32,143 nt of DNA from Bacteroidales bacterium (GTDB taxonomy: Bacteria > Bacteroidota > Bacteroidia > Bacteroidales > UBA932): positions 1-32,143 of the forward strand of contig JAFZWD010000038.1 of assembly GCA_017617495.1 (NCBI GenBank), given 5' to 3'. The translations under genes were made by a program, and so were the position numbers. The notes beneath the pieces were generated by a model. It saw only the letters and a program-made list of their open reading frames with translations, did not search any database and was not told where the DNA came from. Positions 16,407-25,158 of the stretch are shown one piece after another (within the stretch, counting starts at the first letter, position 1; each line of letters begins with the position of its first letter).

Positions 16407-17695
16407 GAGTACTGATGTTCGGATGGGAGTTTCCTCCCCACATCGCGGGCGGCCTCGGGACGGCCTGCGAAGGAATAGTGAAAGGCCTGGCCTACAACGG
16501 GGTGGAGAGCATCTTCGTGATGCCATCGGCCTCCGGCGACGAAGACCAGAGCGCGACGCGCATCATCAACGCCAGCGACGTGGCGGTGGAGAATGTGGCG
16601 GGCACCCTGGACGAGTTCCTCGACAAGGTAAAGTTCGTGCACATCGGCACCAACATGATTCCCTATGCGGACCCCGAAGAGTTTACCAATATAGTCGAGG
16701 ACGAGCGCAAGCGCCAGCTCAAGGACTTCGGCGTGAGCTACGGCCAGAAGTACAAGTTCTCAGGCAAATACGGAGCCAACCTGCTCGAAGAAGTGGCCCG
16801 CTACGCAATGGTGGGCGGAACCATAGCCCAGCAGCACAAGGATGAGTTCGACATCATCCACGCGCACGACTGGCTCACCTACCTGGCAGGCATCGCCGCC
16901 AAGGAAATGTCCGGCAAGCCCCTCGTGGTGCACGTGCACGCGACCTCGTTCGACCGCGGTACCGACGATATGGTGGACTCCCGCGTGTACGCCATCGAAA
17001 AGCGCGGCATGGAATACGCCGACCGCGTGGTTACGGTGAGCGACCTCACAAGGGGAATAGTCATCAACAAATACGGCATCGATCCTGCAAAGGTGGTCAC
17101 CGTGCACAACGCGGTGGACTTCAGCGGACGCGACAACCTGAGCGTCGAGAGGGGAGTGCGCGACAAGGTGGTTACCTTCCTCGGGCGCATTACCTTCCAG
17201 AAAGGCCCCGAATATTTCATCGAGGCGGCAGCCAAGGTGCTCAAGCGCACCAAGGGAGTGCGCTTCGTGATGGCGGGCAGCGGCGACATGATGAACCGTG
17301 CCATCCGCATGGTGGCCCGCCGCGGCATTTCCGACCGCTTCCACTTTACGGGATTCCTCCGCGGGCAGGAGGTTCAGAAGATGTTCGCCCTGTCGGACGT
17401 CTACATCATGCCTTCCGTGTCCGAGCCCTTCGGCATCAGCCCCCTCGAGGCGATGCGCACGGGCGTTCCTTCCATCATCAGCCACCAGAGCGGCGCGGCC
17501 GAAGTGCTCAAGTACGCCCTCAAGGTGGATTTCTGGGATGTCGACGCAATGGCCGACGACATCTACGCGCTGCTCACTTATCCGGCCCTCGCCCACTTCT
17601 CCGAAACCCACGGCTACCGCGAGGTGAACGAACTAAAGTGGAACAACGCCACCGCAAAGCTCAAGAAAGTTTACGAATCCGTTTTAAACCGATAG
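16403..17695 (+). CDS. GT4 glycosyltransferase, probable glycogen synthase
   Basis: 430 residues, GT-B fold. The N-terminus RVLMFGWEFPPHIAGGLGTA contains the donor/acceptor glycine loop; the C-terminal half has FLGRITFQKGPEYFIEAA and the GT4 E-x7-E motif in SEPFGISPLEAM (E341 and E349), followed by TGVPSIISHQSGAAEVL. In Bacteroidetes this type replaces classic GlgA within glycogen clusters, and glycogen synthesis from UDP-glucose is reported for Prevotella; the donor here is not shown by sequence. A strong AAGGAGG ribosome-binding site lies 8 nt before the ATG, inside the debranching gene. No glgC is nearby. Confidence 0.85.
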   Translation: MRVLMFGWEFPPHIAGGLGTACEGIVKGLAYNGVESIFVMPSASGDEDQSATRIINASDVAVENVAGTLDEFLDKVKFVHIGTNMIPYADPEEFTNIVEDERKRQLKDFGVSYGQKYKFSGKYGANLLEEVARYAMVGGTIAQQHKDEFDIIHAHDWLTYLAGIAAKEMSGKPLVVHVHATSFDRGTDDMVDSRVYAIEKRGMEYADRVVTVSDLTRGIVINKYGIDPAKVVTVHNAVDFSGRDNLSVERGVRDKVVTFLGRITFQKGPEYFIEAAAKVLKRTKGVRFVMAGSGDMMNRAIRMVARRGISDRFHFTGFLRGQEVQKMFALSDVYIMPSVSEPFGISPLEAMRTGVPSIISHQSGAAEVLKYALKVDFWDVDAMADDIYALLTYPALAHFSETHGYREVNELKWNNATAKLKKVYESVLNR

Positions 17696-17698
17696 ATT

Positions 17699-18895
17699 AT
17701 GGCAAAGAATATCTGCTTCTATTTTCAGGTACATCAGCCCGACAGACTTCGTCTTTACAGGTTCTTCGACATAGCGAAGGACTCCCATTACTACGACGAT
17801 TACATGAACCGCGCAATCCTCAAGAGGATAGCGGAGAAGTGCTATCTGCCGATGAACGCCCTGCTGCTCAAGGCAATCAAGGCGTCCAAGGGCTCCTTTA
17901 AAGTGGCCTTTTCCATAACCGGTTGCGCCCTGGACCAGTTCTCGCGCTACGCCCCCGAAATTATCGACAGCTTCAAGAAGCTGGCTGCCACGGGCAAGGT
18001 GGAGTTCCTGTGCGAGACCTATAACCATTCGCTGGTTTCGCTCCAGAGCCAGAACGAATTCCGCCACCAGGTAATGCGCCACAAGGCGGCCATCAAGGAA
18101 TACTTCGGCGTGGAGCCTACAGCTTTCCGCAACACCGAGCTTATTTATTCCGACGCCATCGGCGCCCAGGTCTATGACATGGGCTTCAAGACGATGCTCA
18201 CGGAAGGTGCAAGGCACATCCTCGGCTGGCGCAGCCCCGATTATCTTTACTGGAACGACCGTCAGCCCGGGCTCAAGCTCCTGCTCCGCAACTACGGCCT
18301 GAGCGACGACATCGCCTTCCGCTTCTCCAACCAGAGTTGGGAAGGATGGCCGCTCACCGCGGACAAGTTCCTGGACAAGGTGGCCGAGGCCGACGGCGAC
18401 ATCGTCAACCTCTTCATGGACTACGAGACCTTCGGCGAGCACCAGAGCGCCGACTGCGGCATCTTCGAGTTCATGGAGGCCCTCCCCGCAAGGGCAAAGG
18501 CCCGCGGCGGATTCACTTTCGTGACTCCTTCCGAGGCGGCCGCCAAGCTCAAACCCGTTTCCGAACTCGAGGTTCCAGAACCTATTTCGTGGGCGGACGA
18601 AGAGCGCGACATCACCGCCTGGCTGGGCAACGAGCTCCAGCAGGACTCCTTCAACAAGCTTTACGGACTTGTGGAGAAACTCTCCATTCTCGACGACCCC
18701 CAGCTCTGGGGCGACTTCGGCAAACTCCAGGAGAGCGACCACTTCTACTATATGTGCACCAAGTTCTTCTCGGACGGCGACGTGCACAAGTACTTCAACC
18801 CGTACAATACGCCTTACGAGGCATTTATCAACTACATGAACGTATTGAGCGATTTCATTATCAGAGTAAACGACGAATATGCAACAAGGAATTGA
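17699..18895 (+). CDS. GH57 alpha-amylase/4-alpha-glucanotransferase-like enzyme
   Basis: 398 residues. The N-terminus (ICFYFQVHQPDRLRLYRFFD) is GH57 motif 1. The probable nucleophile is E147 in TAFRNTELIYSD and the probable acid is D241 in NLFMDYETFGEHQ. GH57 enzymes act on alpha-glucans with retention; substrate specificity (amylase, transferase or branching) cannot be settled from these motifs, but the position between synthase and phosphorylase indicates intracellular glycogen remodelling. No signal peptide. It starts 3 nt after the synthase stop and overlaps the phosphorylase start by 17 nt. Confidence 0.92.
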   Translation: MAKNICFYFQVHQPDRLRLYRFFDIAKDSHYYDDYMNRAILKRIAEKCYLPMNALLLKAIKASKGSFKVAFSITGCALDQFSRYAPEIIDSFKKLAATGKVEFLCETYNHSLVSLQSQNEFRHQVMRHKAAIKEYFGVEPTAFRNTELIYSDAIGAQVYDMGFKTMLTEGARHILGWRSPDYLYWNDRQPGLKLLLRNYGLSDDIAFRFSNQSWEGWPLTADKFLDKVAEADGDIVNLFMDYETFGEHQSADCGIFEFMEALPARAKARGGFTFVTPSEAAAKLKPVSELEVPEPISWADEERDITAWLGNELQQDSFNKLYGLVEKLSILDDPQLWGDFGKLQESDHFYYMCTKFFSDGDVHKYFNPYNTPYEAFINYMNVLSDFIIRVNDEYATRN

Positions 18896-21440
18896 GATTA
18901 GTACACCCTCCTGGTCGAGCGTACGCGTGACGCGCCATCTCCCGGGAGAGCTTGAGGGGCTGGAAACACTTTGCAAGAACCTTTGGTGGTGCTGGAACGA
19001 CCGCGCGAAAGCACTTTTCAAATACGTGGATCCGGAACTATGGCACCGTTCGAGGCACAACCCGATGGTTGTTCTGGACCAGGTCAGCCTGAAGAGATAT
19101 AAACAACTGGCCAAAGACGGACAGTTCTGCGCGCAGCTGCGTGCCGTTCTGGACGAATTCAACGGCTATATGGCGGAGAAAGCCCGCCGCGGCACCCCGT
19201 CCATCGCCTATTTCTGCATGGAATACGGCCTGGACGCTTCGCTGCAGATTTACTCCGGAGGCCTCGGCATCCTCGCCGGCGACTACCTCAAGGAGAGCAG
19301 CGACATGAACGTGAACATGGTGGCAGTTGGTCTTCTGTACCGCTACGGTTATTTTACCCAGAAGATTACTCCCCAGGGCAACCAGGTTGCCGAATACAAC
19401 GCGCAGGACTTCCTTAAGATTCCCGCCGAGCCCGTAACCGATGCCGAAGGCCACTGGGCGACGATTTCCGTGCAGATGCCGGGCCGCATGCTTTACGCCC
19501 GCATCTGGAAGGTGGCAGTGGGCCGCACCGACCTCTATCTGCTGGACACCGACTTCGAGGACAACGCTCCCGAGGACCGTCAGGTTACGCATCAGCTCTA
19601 CGGCGGCGACTGGGAGAACCGCCTCAAGCAGGAAATCCTGCTGGGTATCGGCGGCATCCGCGCCCTGCGTCTGCTGAACCTGCATCCGCAGATTTACCAC
19701 TGCAACGAGGGCCACGCCGCATTCATCGGCCTCGAGCGCCTGCGCGAGTACATGGCCGAGCAGAAAATGGACTACTCCGAGGCTATCGAGCTGGTTCGCG
19801 CCAGCGGCCTCTTCACGACGCATACTCCCGTTCCCGCGGGGCACGACGCCTTCGAGGAGGGAATGCTCTTCAAGTATCTCGGGCACTATCCCGCCCGTTT
19901 CGGCATCACCTGGGAAACCCTTCTTTCGATGGGCAAGGTGCACGTCGAGGACAAGAACGAGCGCTTCAGCATGAGCATCCTCGCCGCCAACTGCTCGCAG
20001 AACGTCAACGGCGTGTCGATGCTGCACGGCAAGGTGTCGCAGGACATCTTCGCCAACATGTACCCCGGCTACCTGCCGGAGGAACTGCACATCAGCTACG
20101 TTACCAACGGCGTGCATTACCCGACATGGGCCGCCAAGGAATGGCAGTGGGTGCACACCAAGGTCTTCGGACCCGACTTCTGGACGCATCACTACGACAA
20201 GCGTTGCTTCGAAGGCATCTACAACGTGAGCGACGAAGAGGTCTGGGAGACACGCAAGACTCTTAAGCGCGAGCTGATCCGCCAGATGGGCGACCGCCTC
20301 GCCAACCCCGACACCACCAGCCATTATTCCCCGAGCCAGGTGGTGGAAATCAAGGAGAACTTCCGCGAGGATGTGCTTACGATTGGTTTTGCAAGGCGTT
20401 TTGCCACCTACAAGCGCGCAACCCTGCTCTTCTCCGACCTGGACCGTCTGGATGCCATCGTCAACAATCCCAAGCAGCCTGTGCAGTTCATCTTCGCCGG
20501 CAAGGCGCACCCCGCCGACGGCATGGGTCAGGACCTCATCAAGCAGATTATCGAAATCTCCAAGCAGCCCCGCTTCCTCGGCAAGATCGTCTTCATCCCC
20601 GGATACGACATTTCCCTCGCCAAGAGGCTGGTGCAGGGCGTGGACGTGTGGCTGAACAATCCTACCCGCCCGCTCGAGGCTTCCGGAACTTCCGGCGAGA
20701 AGGCTGCGATGAACGGCGTCATGCACTTCAGCGTGCTGGACGGCTGGTGGGTCGAGGGTTACAAGGAAGGCGCCGGCTGGGCCCTGCCTCTCGAGAAGAC
20801 CTACGACGACCAGAACTACCAGAACGAGCTGGATGCCGCAACCATCTACGCAATTATCGAGAACGAAATCGCTCCCGCATACTACAATGTGGATCCGGCT
20901 ACAGGCCGCAGCGCCCAGTGGATCGGCTACATAAAGAACACCATCGCCAAGGTCGCCTGCGACTTCACCACCAACCGCATGATGGAAGACTACTGCATAC
21001 GCTACTACCAGCCGCAGTTCGACCGCTACAACATGCTGGTTGCCGACGGCTGCGCCAAGGCCCGCGAAATCGCGGCCTGGAAGAAGCGCGTGCTGGAGGC
21101 ATGGCCTAATATCGCAGTCAAGAACTACACCGCTCCGGCAGCGTCCTACGTGCTTTCGCAGGACAATCCAATGGAGAGCGAGGTGGTGCTCGACCTTGCC
21201 GGGCTTTCGCCCGAAGATGTGGGTGTGGAGATGATTTTCGCCGTCACCGACAAGAAGAACAGGCCGCATATCCAGGAAAAACTCGACTACGAAGTCCGCA
21301 GTTTCGAGAACGGAGTCGCAACATATCACGCCTCCATCCTCCCGGACCGCACCGGTATGTACCAGATCGGCGTCCGCGTTTATCCCAAGAACCAGCTTCT
21401 GCCCCACAGGCAGGACTTCCCCCTGACTAAATGGCTGTAG
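18879..21440 (+). CDS. glgP: Alpha-glucan (glycogen) phosphorylase
   Basis: 853 residues, the bacterial/archaeal GlgP type that starts with an extra N-terminal region (LPGELEGLETLCKNLWWCWN, a DUF3417-like segment). Catalytic-domain blocks include IAYFCMEYGLDASLQIYSGG, LGILAGDYLKESSDMN, ATYKRATLL and the PLP site EASGTSGEKAAMNGVMHFSV with K608 as the likely Schiff-base lysine. Most homologues have GMK or GTK at the PLP site; GEK is a slight variation. It releases glucose-1-phosphate from glycogen ends. Its ATG lies inside the GH57 gene and its stop overlaps ribF by 10 nt, so expression is tightly coupled. Confidence 0.95.
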   Translation: MQQGIEISTPSWSSVRVTRHLPGELEGLETLCKNLWWCWNDRAKALFKYVDPELWHRSRHNPMVVLDQVSLKRYKQLAKDGQFCAQLRAVLDEFNGYMAEKARRGTPSIAYFCMEYGLDASLQIYSGGLGILAGDYLKESSDMNVNMVAVGLLYRYGYFTQKITPQGNQVAEYNAQDFLKIPAEPVTDAEGHWATISVQMPGRMLYARIWKVAVGRTDLYLLDTDFEDNAPEDRQVTHQLYGGDWENRLKQEILLGIGGIRALRLLNLHPQIYHCNEGHAAFIGLERLREYMAEQKMDYSEAIELVRASGLFTTHTPVPAGHDAFEEGMLFKYLGHYPARFGITWETLLSMGKVHVEDKNERFSMSILAANCSQNVNGVSMLHGKVSQDIFANMYPGYLPEELHISYVTNGVHYPTWAAKEWQWVHTKVFGPDFWTHHYDKRCFEGIYNVSDEEVWETRKTLKRELIRQMGDRLANPDTTSHYSPSQVVEIKENFREDVLTIGFARRFATYKRATLLFSDLDRLDAIVNNPKQPVQFIFAGKAHPADGMGQDLIKQIIEISKQPRFLGKIVFIPGYDISLAKRLVQGVDVWLNNPTRPLEASGTSGEKAAMNGVMHFSVLDGWWVEGYKEGAGWALPLEKTYDDQNYQNELDAATIYAIIENEIAPAYYNVDPATGRSAQWIGYIKNTIAKVACDFTTNRMMEDYCIRYYQPQFDRYNMLVADGCAKAREIAAWKKRVLEAWPNIAVKNYTAPAASYVLSQDNPMESEVVLDLAGLSPEDVGVEMIFAVTDKKNRPHIQEKLDYEVRSFENGVATYHASILPDRTGMYQIGVRVYPKNQLLPHRQDFPLTKWL

Positions 21441-22285
21441 TAGCTACCGGTTTCTTCGACGGGGTGCACATAGGCCACCGCCTCGTTCTCGAATCCCTCG
21501 TGTCCATCGCGAAGGAGCGGGGCGAGGAGTCCGTTGTGCTGAGCTTCTGGCCGCATCCGCGCATCGTTCTTCAGGACGATGCCATCGGGCTGCGCCTGCT
21601 CAATACTCCCGAGGAGAAAAAGGAGCTGCTGGCCAGTCTGGGAGTGGACCGCGTGGAGATTATCCCGTTCACCAAAGAATTCAGCATGCTCGGCGCGGAG
21701 GAGTATCTCCGCGACTGGGTGAAGGGCCGCTTCGGGGGCACCGCGATGCTTCTGGGCTACGATAACCGCATCGGCCACGAGCCGCTCACCCCGGTGCAGA
21801 CGCAGGAGATTGCCGCCCGCCTGGGCATCGAGGTAATCCGCACCGACAAGGTGTCCTCGGTGGGCATAGCGGTGAGTTCCACCAAGATCCGCGCGGCCCT
21901 TGCCGCCGGCGATGTGGAGCTGGCGTCCAAGTTCCTCTGCTACCCCTACACAATAGCGGGCGAGGTGGTTCACGGCAAGAAACTCGGCCGCACTATCGGC
22001 TATCCCACCGCGAACCTCTTCACGGATCCGCTTAAACTGGTTCCCGCCGAGGGAGTTTACCTCTCGAAGGTGCACCTGGACGGCCGCGACTTCCACGGAA
22101 TGACCAACATAGCCTACGGAGGGCTTATCGAGACGCACATTTTCGATTTCGACGAGGATATTTACGGCCGCACGCTGCGCGTCGACTTCCTCAGCCGCCT
22201 CCGCGGCGAAAAGACCTTCGCTACGCTCGACGAACTGAAGGCTCAGCTGACAGAGGACGAAATGGCGCTGAGAGCACTTATTTGA
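21431..22285 (+). CDS. ribF: Bifunctional riboflavin kinase/FAD synthetase
   Basis: 284 residues. The FAD synthetase nucleotide-binding motif GFFDGVHIGHR occurs at residues 7-17, and GYDNRIGHEPLTP plus VSSTKIRAAL follow. The flavokinase domain starts near residue 170 (GEVVHGKKLGRTIGYPTANL, with the PTAN motif) and ends with FLSRLRGEKTFATLDELKAQL. It makes FMN and then FAD from riboflavin. The ATG at 21431 overlaps glgP, leaving only six residues before the first motif; no earlier start is plausible, so this is a short N-terminal form. Co-transcription with the glycogen genes looks accidental to function. Confidence 0.94.
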   Translation: MAVVATGFFDGVHIGHRLVLESLVSIAKERGEESVVLSFWPHPRIVLQDDAIGLRLLNTPEEKKELLASLGVDRVEIIPFTKEFSMLGAEEYLRDWVKGRFGGTAMLLGYDNRIGHEPLTPVQTQEIAARLGIEVIRTDKVSSVGIAVSSTKIRAALAAGDVELASKFLCYPYTIAGEVVHGKKLGRTIGYPTANLFTDPLKLVPAEGVYLSKVHLDGRDFHGMTNIAYGGLIETHIFDFDEDIYGRTLRVDFLSRLRGEKTFATLDELKAQLTEDEMALRALI

Positions 22286-22293
22286 TTTTTTTG

Positions 22294-22301
22294 TATATTT
22301 G
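22294..22301 (+). promoter_or_regulatory. -7 box of the greA promoter
   Basis: TATATTTG, a TAnnTTTG match, 9 nt after the ribF stop and 60 nt before the greA ATG. The inferred start site near 22306 places the following hairpin at the very 5' end of the greA mRNA. Confidence 0.55.
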
Positions 22302-22318
22302 TGCAGATAACCAACAGG

Positions 22319-22346
22319 GTTCTGCCACACGGCAGAACTCGTTTTT
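22319..22346 (+). terminator. Terminator-like hairpin in the greA leader
   Basis: Perfect 8-bp stem GTTCTGCC / GGCAGAAC (22319-22326 and 22331-22338) with loop ACAC, then TCG and TTTTT. It may end the glycogen-ribF transcript, but it also lies between the greA -7 box and ATG 22361, so it could attenuate greA. Confidence 0.65.
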
Positions 22347-22360
22347 AGTAACAGTGGATT

Positions 22361-22831
22361 ATGGCAAACGTTTACTATATGAGCCAGGACGGGCTCGACA
22401 AACTTAAAAAGGAACTGGCAGAGGCGATTGCGCAGCGTCCCGTTATCGCGGCTGCAATAGCAGAGGCGCGCGAGAAGGGCGACCTGTCCGAGAACGCCGA
22501 ATACGAATCGGCGCGTGAGGCTCAGGGGCTGCTCGAGCTCAAGATTGCCACGCTCCAGGACAAGGTGGCAAACGCCAAGGTGGTTGCCGCTTCGCAGCTC
22601 GGCACGGACAAGGTGCAGATGCTCAACAAGGTCAAGGTGCAGAACCTGGCAGTCGGCGCCGAGATGGAATTCACCATCGTGGGCGAATCCGAGGCCGACT
22701 TCTCCAAGGGCCGCCTTGCCGCCACAACTCCTATCGCAAAGGCTCTTCTGGGTCACGCGAAGGGTGATGTGGTCGAGGCCCAGGTGCCTTCGGGCGTTAT
22801 CAAATTCAAGATTCTCGACATTTCCGTCTAA
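22361..22831 (+). CDS. greA: Transcription elongation factor GreA
   Basis: 156 residues, normal length. The N-terminal coiled coil carries the GreA pattern YYMSQDGLDKLKKELAEA, then EAREKGDLSENAEYESAREAQGLLE with the acidic tip (D and E) that enters the RNA polymerase secondary channel and stimulates transcript cleavage. The C-terminal domain ends in STPIAKALLG-like sequence (TTPIAKALLGHAKGDVVEAQVP). The next gene begins 3 nt after the stop. Its leader contains a terminator-like hairpin that might allow regulation. Confidence 0.95.
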   Translation: MANVYYMSQDGLDKLKKELAEAIAQRPVIAAAIAEAREKGDLSENAEYESAREAQGLLELKIATLQDKVANAKVVAASQLGTDKVQMLNKVKVQNLAVGAEMEFTIVGESEADFSKGRLAATTPIAKALLGHAKGDVVEAQVPSGVIKFKILDISV

Positions 22832-22834
22832 GCT

Positions 22835-23239
22835 ATGGCGACTATTTTCACCCGCATTGCAAAGGGCGAAATCCCTTCCTACAAGGTGGCGGAGAGCGAA
22901 GAATACTACGCTTTCCTCGACATCAGCCCCCTTACCCCCGGCCACACCCTGGTAATTCCCAAAAAGGTCGAGGACGATTATATTTTCAATCTTCCGGAAG
23001 ATGTCTACGAGGGCCTGTGGGCCTTTGCCCGCAAGGTGGCGCTGGCCATAAAGGCGGCGGTTCCCTGCAAGCGCGTGGGAGTTGCCGTGCTCGGAATGGA
23101 GGTGCCCCACACCCACATCCATCTGGTTCCCCTCCAGACCGAGGGCGACCTCGATTTCCGGAAGAAAAAGCCCGAGGTGAACGACGAACAGAAGGCTGCC
23201 ATCGCGGCCGCAATACTTGCCGAATATGAGAAACTTTAG
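22835..23239 (+). CDS. HIT family (histidine triad) nucleotide-binding protein
   Basis: 134 residues. It starts with the classic TIFTRIAKGEIPSYKVAE and contains YYAFLDISPLTPGHTLVIPK and the triad VPHTHIHLVPL (H92, H94, H96), the middle positions of which act in phosphoramidate or nucleotidyl hydrolysis. HIT/HINT proteins hydrolyse AMP-linked substrates in the cytoplasm; the true substrate is unknown. It is directly behind greA and overlaps the following lipoprotein gene by 14 nt. Confidence 0.93.
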   Translation: MATIFTRIAKGEIPSYKVAESEEYYAFLDISPLTPGHTLVIPKKVEDDYIFNLPEDVYEGLWAFARKVALAIKAAVPCKRVGVAVLGMEVPHTHIHLVPLQTEGDLDFRKKKPEVNDEQKAAIAAAILAEYEKL

Positions 23240-24335
23240 GCTTCTGGCACTTGCCGCGGCGCTGCTTGTGTGCTCCTGCGGCGAAAAGGCCTACGTGCGC
23301 GGCACCATCGAAGGTGCTCCCGACACTCAGATACTGGTACGCCAGCTTAACTCCCGTTCCCCCATGGACACCATCGTCACCGGCCGGAACGGGTCTTTCC
23401 GTTTCAGCCTCGACGTCAAAAAGGGCGAGCCGGAGTTCATATATTTATATAAAGGAGAGACCAAGCTCGTTTCGCTGCTGCTCGAGGCCGGCGAGAGGGT
23501 GAAGGTGCAGGCAGATACCCTCGGCCATTACACCACCCGCGGCTCCGAGGGCTCGCTGCTGCTCGCCAGGGTGGAGGAGGATTTCGCGGGTGTCAACCGA
23601 ACTATCCAGACGCTTCAGGATGCCGGCGCTCCCGCCAAGGACCTCACCAAAGCATACATCGACTACTATCGCAGCGCGATGAAGTTTGCGCTGGAAAACA
23701 GCAAGTCCATGGCGGTTATTCCGCTGATGTACGGCAATCTGGGCGGGGTGCTCCCCGTCTTCAGCCAGGAGACCGACGCAATCCTTTTCCGCATGGTGTG
23801 CGATTCGCTCAAAACGGTTTATCCCAAGTCGCGTTACGTCGCTTCCTTCGAGAAGGAAACCGCCCGCCGCGAAAATATCCTTGAGCTCCGCGGAAGGATC
23901 GGCGCTGTCGAGGCGCGCGATTATCCCGAGCTGCTCATGCCCGGCATGGACGGCAAGCCCGTGAGCCTCTCCGGCCTGTTCGAGGGCGAGAATCCCGCGA
24001 AGGCGGTGCTGGTGCACTTCTGGGTGGCATCCGATGCCAATATCAAGATGCTCAACATCGACACGCTCCTTCCCCTCTACGAAAAATGGCACCCGCGCGG
24101 GCTGGAGATTTACGCCGTATGCCTCTCGCCCGACAAGGTGGAGTGGGGTTCGGTGGTAAAGTCGCAGGCCCTGCCCTGGGTGAACGTGAACGACGGCAAG
24201 GGCACCACCTCCCCGTCCATAGCGCTCTACAACGTTAACGAGATTCCCTCGTCGGTGCTCGTCGCTCCCGGAACCGTTTCCCGCATTTCCGGTGTCGATG
24301 CGCTCGAAAAAGAATTCGCAAGACTTCTTAAATAA
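23226..24335 (+). CDS. DUF4369/TlpA-like lipoprotein lacking the CXXC motif
   Basis: 369 residues from ATG 23226; a TTG 9 nt upstream is less likely. A lipoprotein signal ends at C18 (lipobox VCSC). Residues about 22-110 resemble DUF4369 (AYVRGTIEGAPDTQILVRQL, GSFRFSLDVKKGEPEFIYLY), common in Bacteroidetes thiol-disulfide proteins. The C-terminal domain is thioredoxin-like (AVLVHFWVASDANIKMLNID, then PWVNVNDGKG and IPSSVLVAPG), but where active TlpA proteins have WCxxC this one has ASDANIK, so it should have no disulfide chemistry. A structural or binding role is more likely. It faces the periplasm or outer membrane. Confidence 0.8.
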   Translation: MRNFRLLALAAALLVCSCGEKAYVRGTIEGAPDTQILVRQLNSRSPMDTIVTGRNGSFRFSLDVKKGEPEFIYLYKGETKLVSLLLEAGERVKVQADTLGHYTTRGSEGSLLLARVEEDFAGVNRTIQTLQDAGAPAKDLTKAYIDYYRSAMKFALENSKSMAVIPLMYGNLGGVLPVFSQETDAILFRMVCDSLKTVYPKSRYVASFEKETARRENILELRGRIGAVEARDYPELLMPGMDGKPVSLSGLFEGENPAKAVLVHFWVASDANIKMLNIDTLLPLYEKWHPRGLEIYAVCLSPDKVEWGSVVKSQALPWVNVNDGKGTTSPSIALYNVNEIPSSVLVAPGTVSRISGVDALEKEFARLLK

Positions 24336-24351
24336 CTGATAACCAATCATT

Positions 24352-24981
24352 ATGAAAAAAGTTCTCCTGATTATGATTGCCATGACAGCAGCTGTCACGG
24401 CTTTCGCACAGTTCCCCAAGGGCCTCAGCGTAGGCGCCGGATACGGTTCTGGCAACAAAACATTCAAGAGCGATGGTTTTGATGACCAGACCATCAAGAC
24501 GGGCGGTTTCTATTTTGGTGCCACTTATAACCTTGCAATCGGCGAATCCGGTCTTGGCGTAGCGCCCGGACTCTATCTGCATTTCGACAAGGGAGATGCT
24601 TCAGATTACCTGGCCCCCGGTGCCAAGCTCGATCTGAAAGAGACAAGCCTTTCCGTTCCCGTTTTTGTAAACTATGCCATCCCCGTGGCCGACATCCTTA
24701 AGGTCACTCCTTTCGTTGGCCCGTCCCTCATGTATAACTTTACGGCGAAACTTGTCGCTGAGGACGATGAGGTCAATATGTACAAAGACGATCCTGCGAA
24801 CGGCTTCGAGTCCACTTACAAGCACGTCAACCTCTTTGTCGGTGGCGGTGTGGCCCTCGACATCGCAGACATTGTCCGCGTTAGCGTCGGCTACGACTAC
24901 GGACTTCTTAACCGTTCCAGTGCCGACGGCTCCAAAATTCTTGACAGCCGTCTGCACCTTGGTGTGGCTTACCTGTTCTAG
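24352..24981 (+). CDS. Outer-membrane beta-barrel protein
   Basis: 209 residues with a signal peptide (MKKVLLIMIAMTAAVTAFA). The mature protein shows alternating polar/hydrophobic strands with Gly and aromatic residues (LSVGAGYGSG, GGFYFGATYNLAIGESGLGV, VTPFVGPSLMYNFTA, RVSVGYDYGLLNR) and ends in LHLGVAYLF, with a terminal Phe as recognised by the BAM machinery. It fits the PF13568-type eight-stranded barrels (OmpX/OmpA-like) of Bacteroidetes. Specific function unknown. A strong terminator follows. Confidence 0.8.
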   Translation: MKKVLLIMIAMTAAVTAFAQFPKGLSVGAGYGSGNKTFKSDGFDDQTIKTGGFYFGATYNLAIGESGLGVAPGLYLHFDKGDASDYLAPGAKLDLKETSLSVPVFVNYAIPVADILKVTPFVGPSLMYNFTAKLVAEDDEVNMYKDDPANGFESTYKHVNLFVGGGVALDIADIVRVSVGYDYGLLNRSSADGSKILDSRLHLGVAYLF

Positions 24982-24994
24982 TTTTCCGAACGCA

Positions 24995-25031
24995 ATAAAA
25001 AAGACCGGCCGAAATGGCCGGTCTATTTTTT
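24995..25031 (+). terminator. Strong rho-independent terminator after the beta-barrel gene
   Basis: Perfect stem GACCGGCC (25003-25010) / GGCCGGTC (25016-25023), loop GAAAT, flanked by an A-run and TATTTTTT, so it can work in both directions. Confidence 0.9.
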
Positions 25032-25049
25032 ACCCACCTTCGCAATGAT

Positions 25050-25158
25050 GCGTTTTTATTAACCGATTAATTATCAATATTTTACTAAAAATCGATGCTC
25101 CGTTTTGGAGCATCGATTTTGCATAAAGTGCTGAAATACAGCCAATTAACAAAAACGC
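25050..25158. repeat. 109-bp structured repeat, copy B
   Basis: Left end GCGTTTTTATTAA and right end TTAACAAAAACGC are inverted; the central hairpin has 12-bp arms AATCGATGCTCC and GGAGCATCGATT with loop GTTTT. The tail GCATAAAGTGCTGA matches copy C. Its last base is the first base (on the plus strand) of the RAYT stop codon, so it abuts the 3' end of that gene. Confidence 0.9.

Noticed and set aside
14313..16526. Very long open frame (737 codons) on the minus strand across the debranching enzyme gene
   Set aside because: It mirrors a convincing plus-strand gene with catalytic-type motifs; high GC at third positions keeps the antisense frame open. The same applies to the long minus-strand frames at 1632-2936 and 19038-21407. 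None shows recognisable protein motifs.
25041..25052. CGCA-ATGA-TGCG mini-palindrome at the left edge of copy B
   Set aside because: A 4-bp stem is expected by chance and is not shared by copies A and C.
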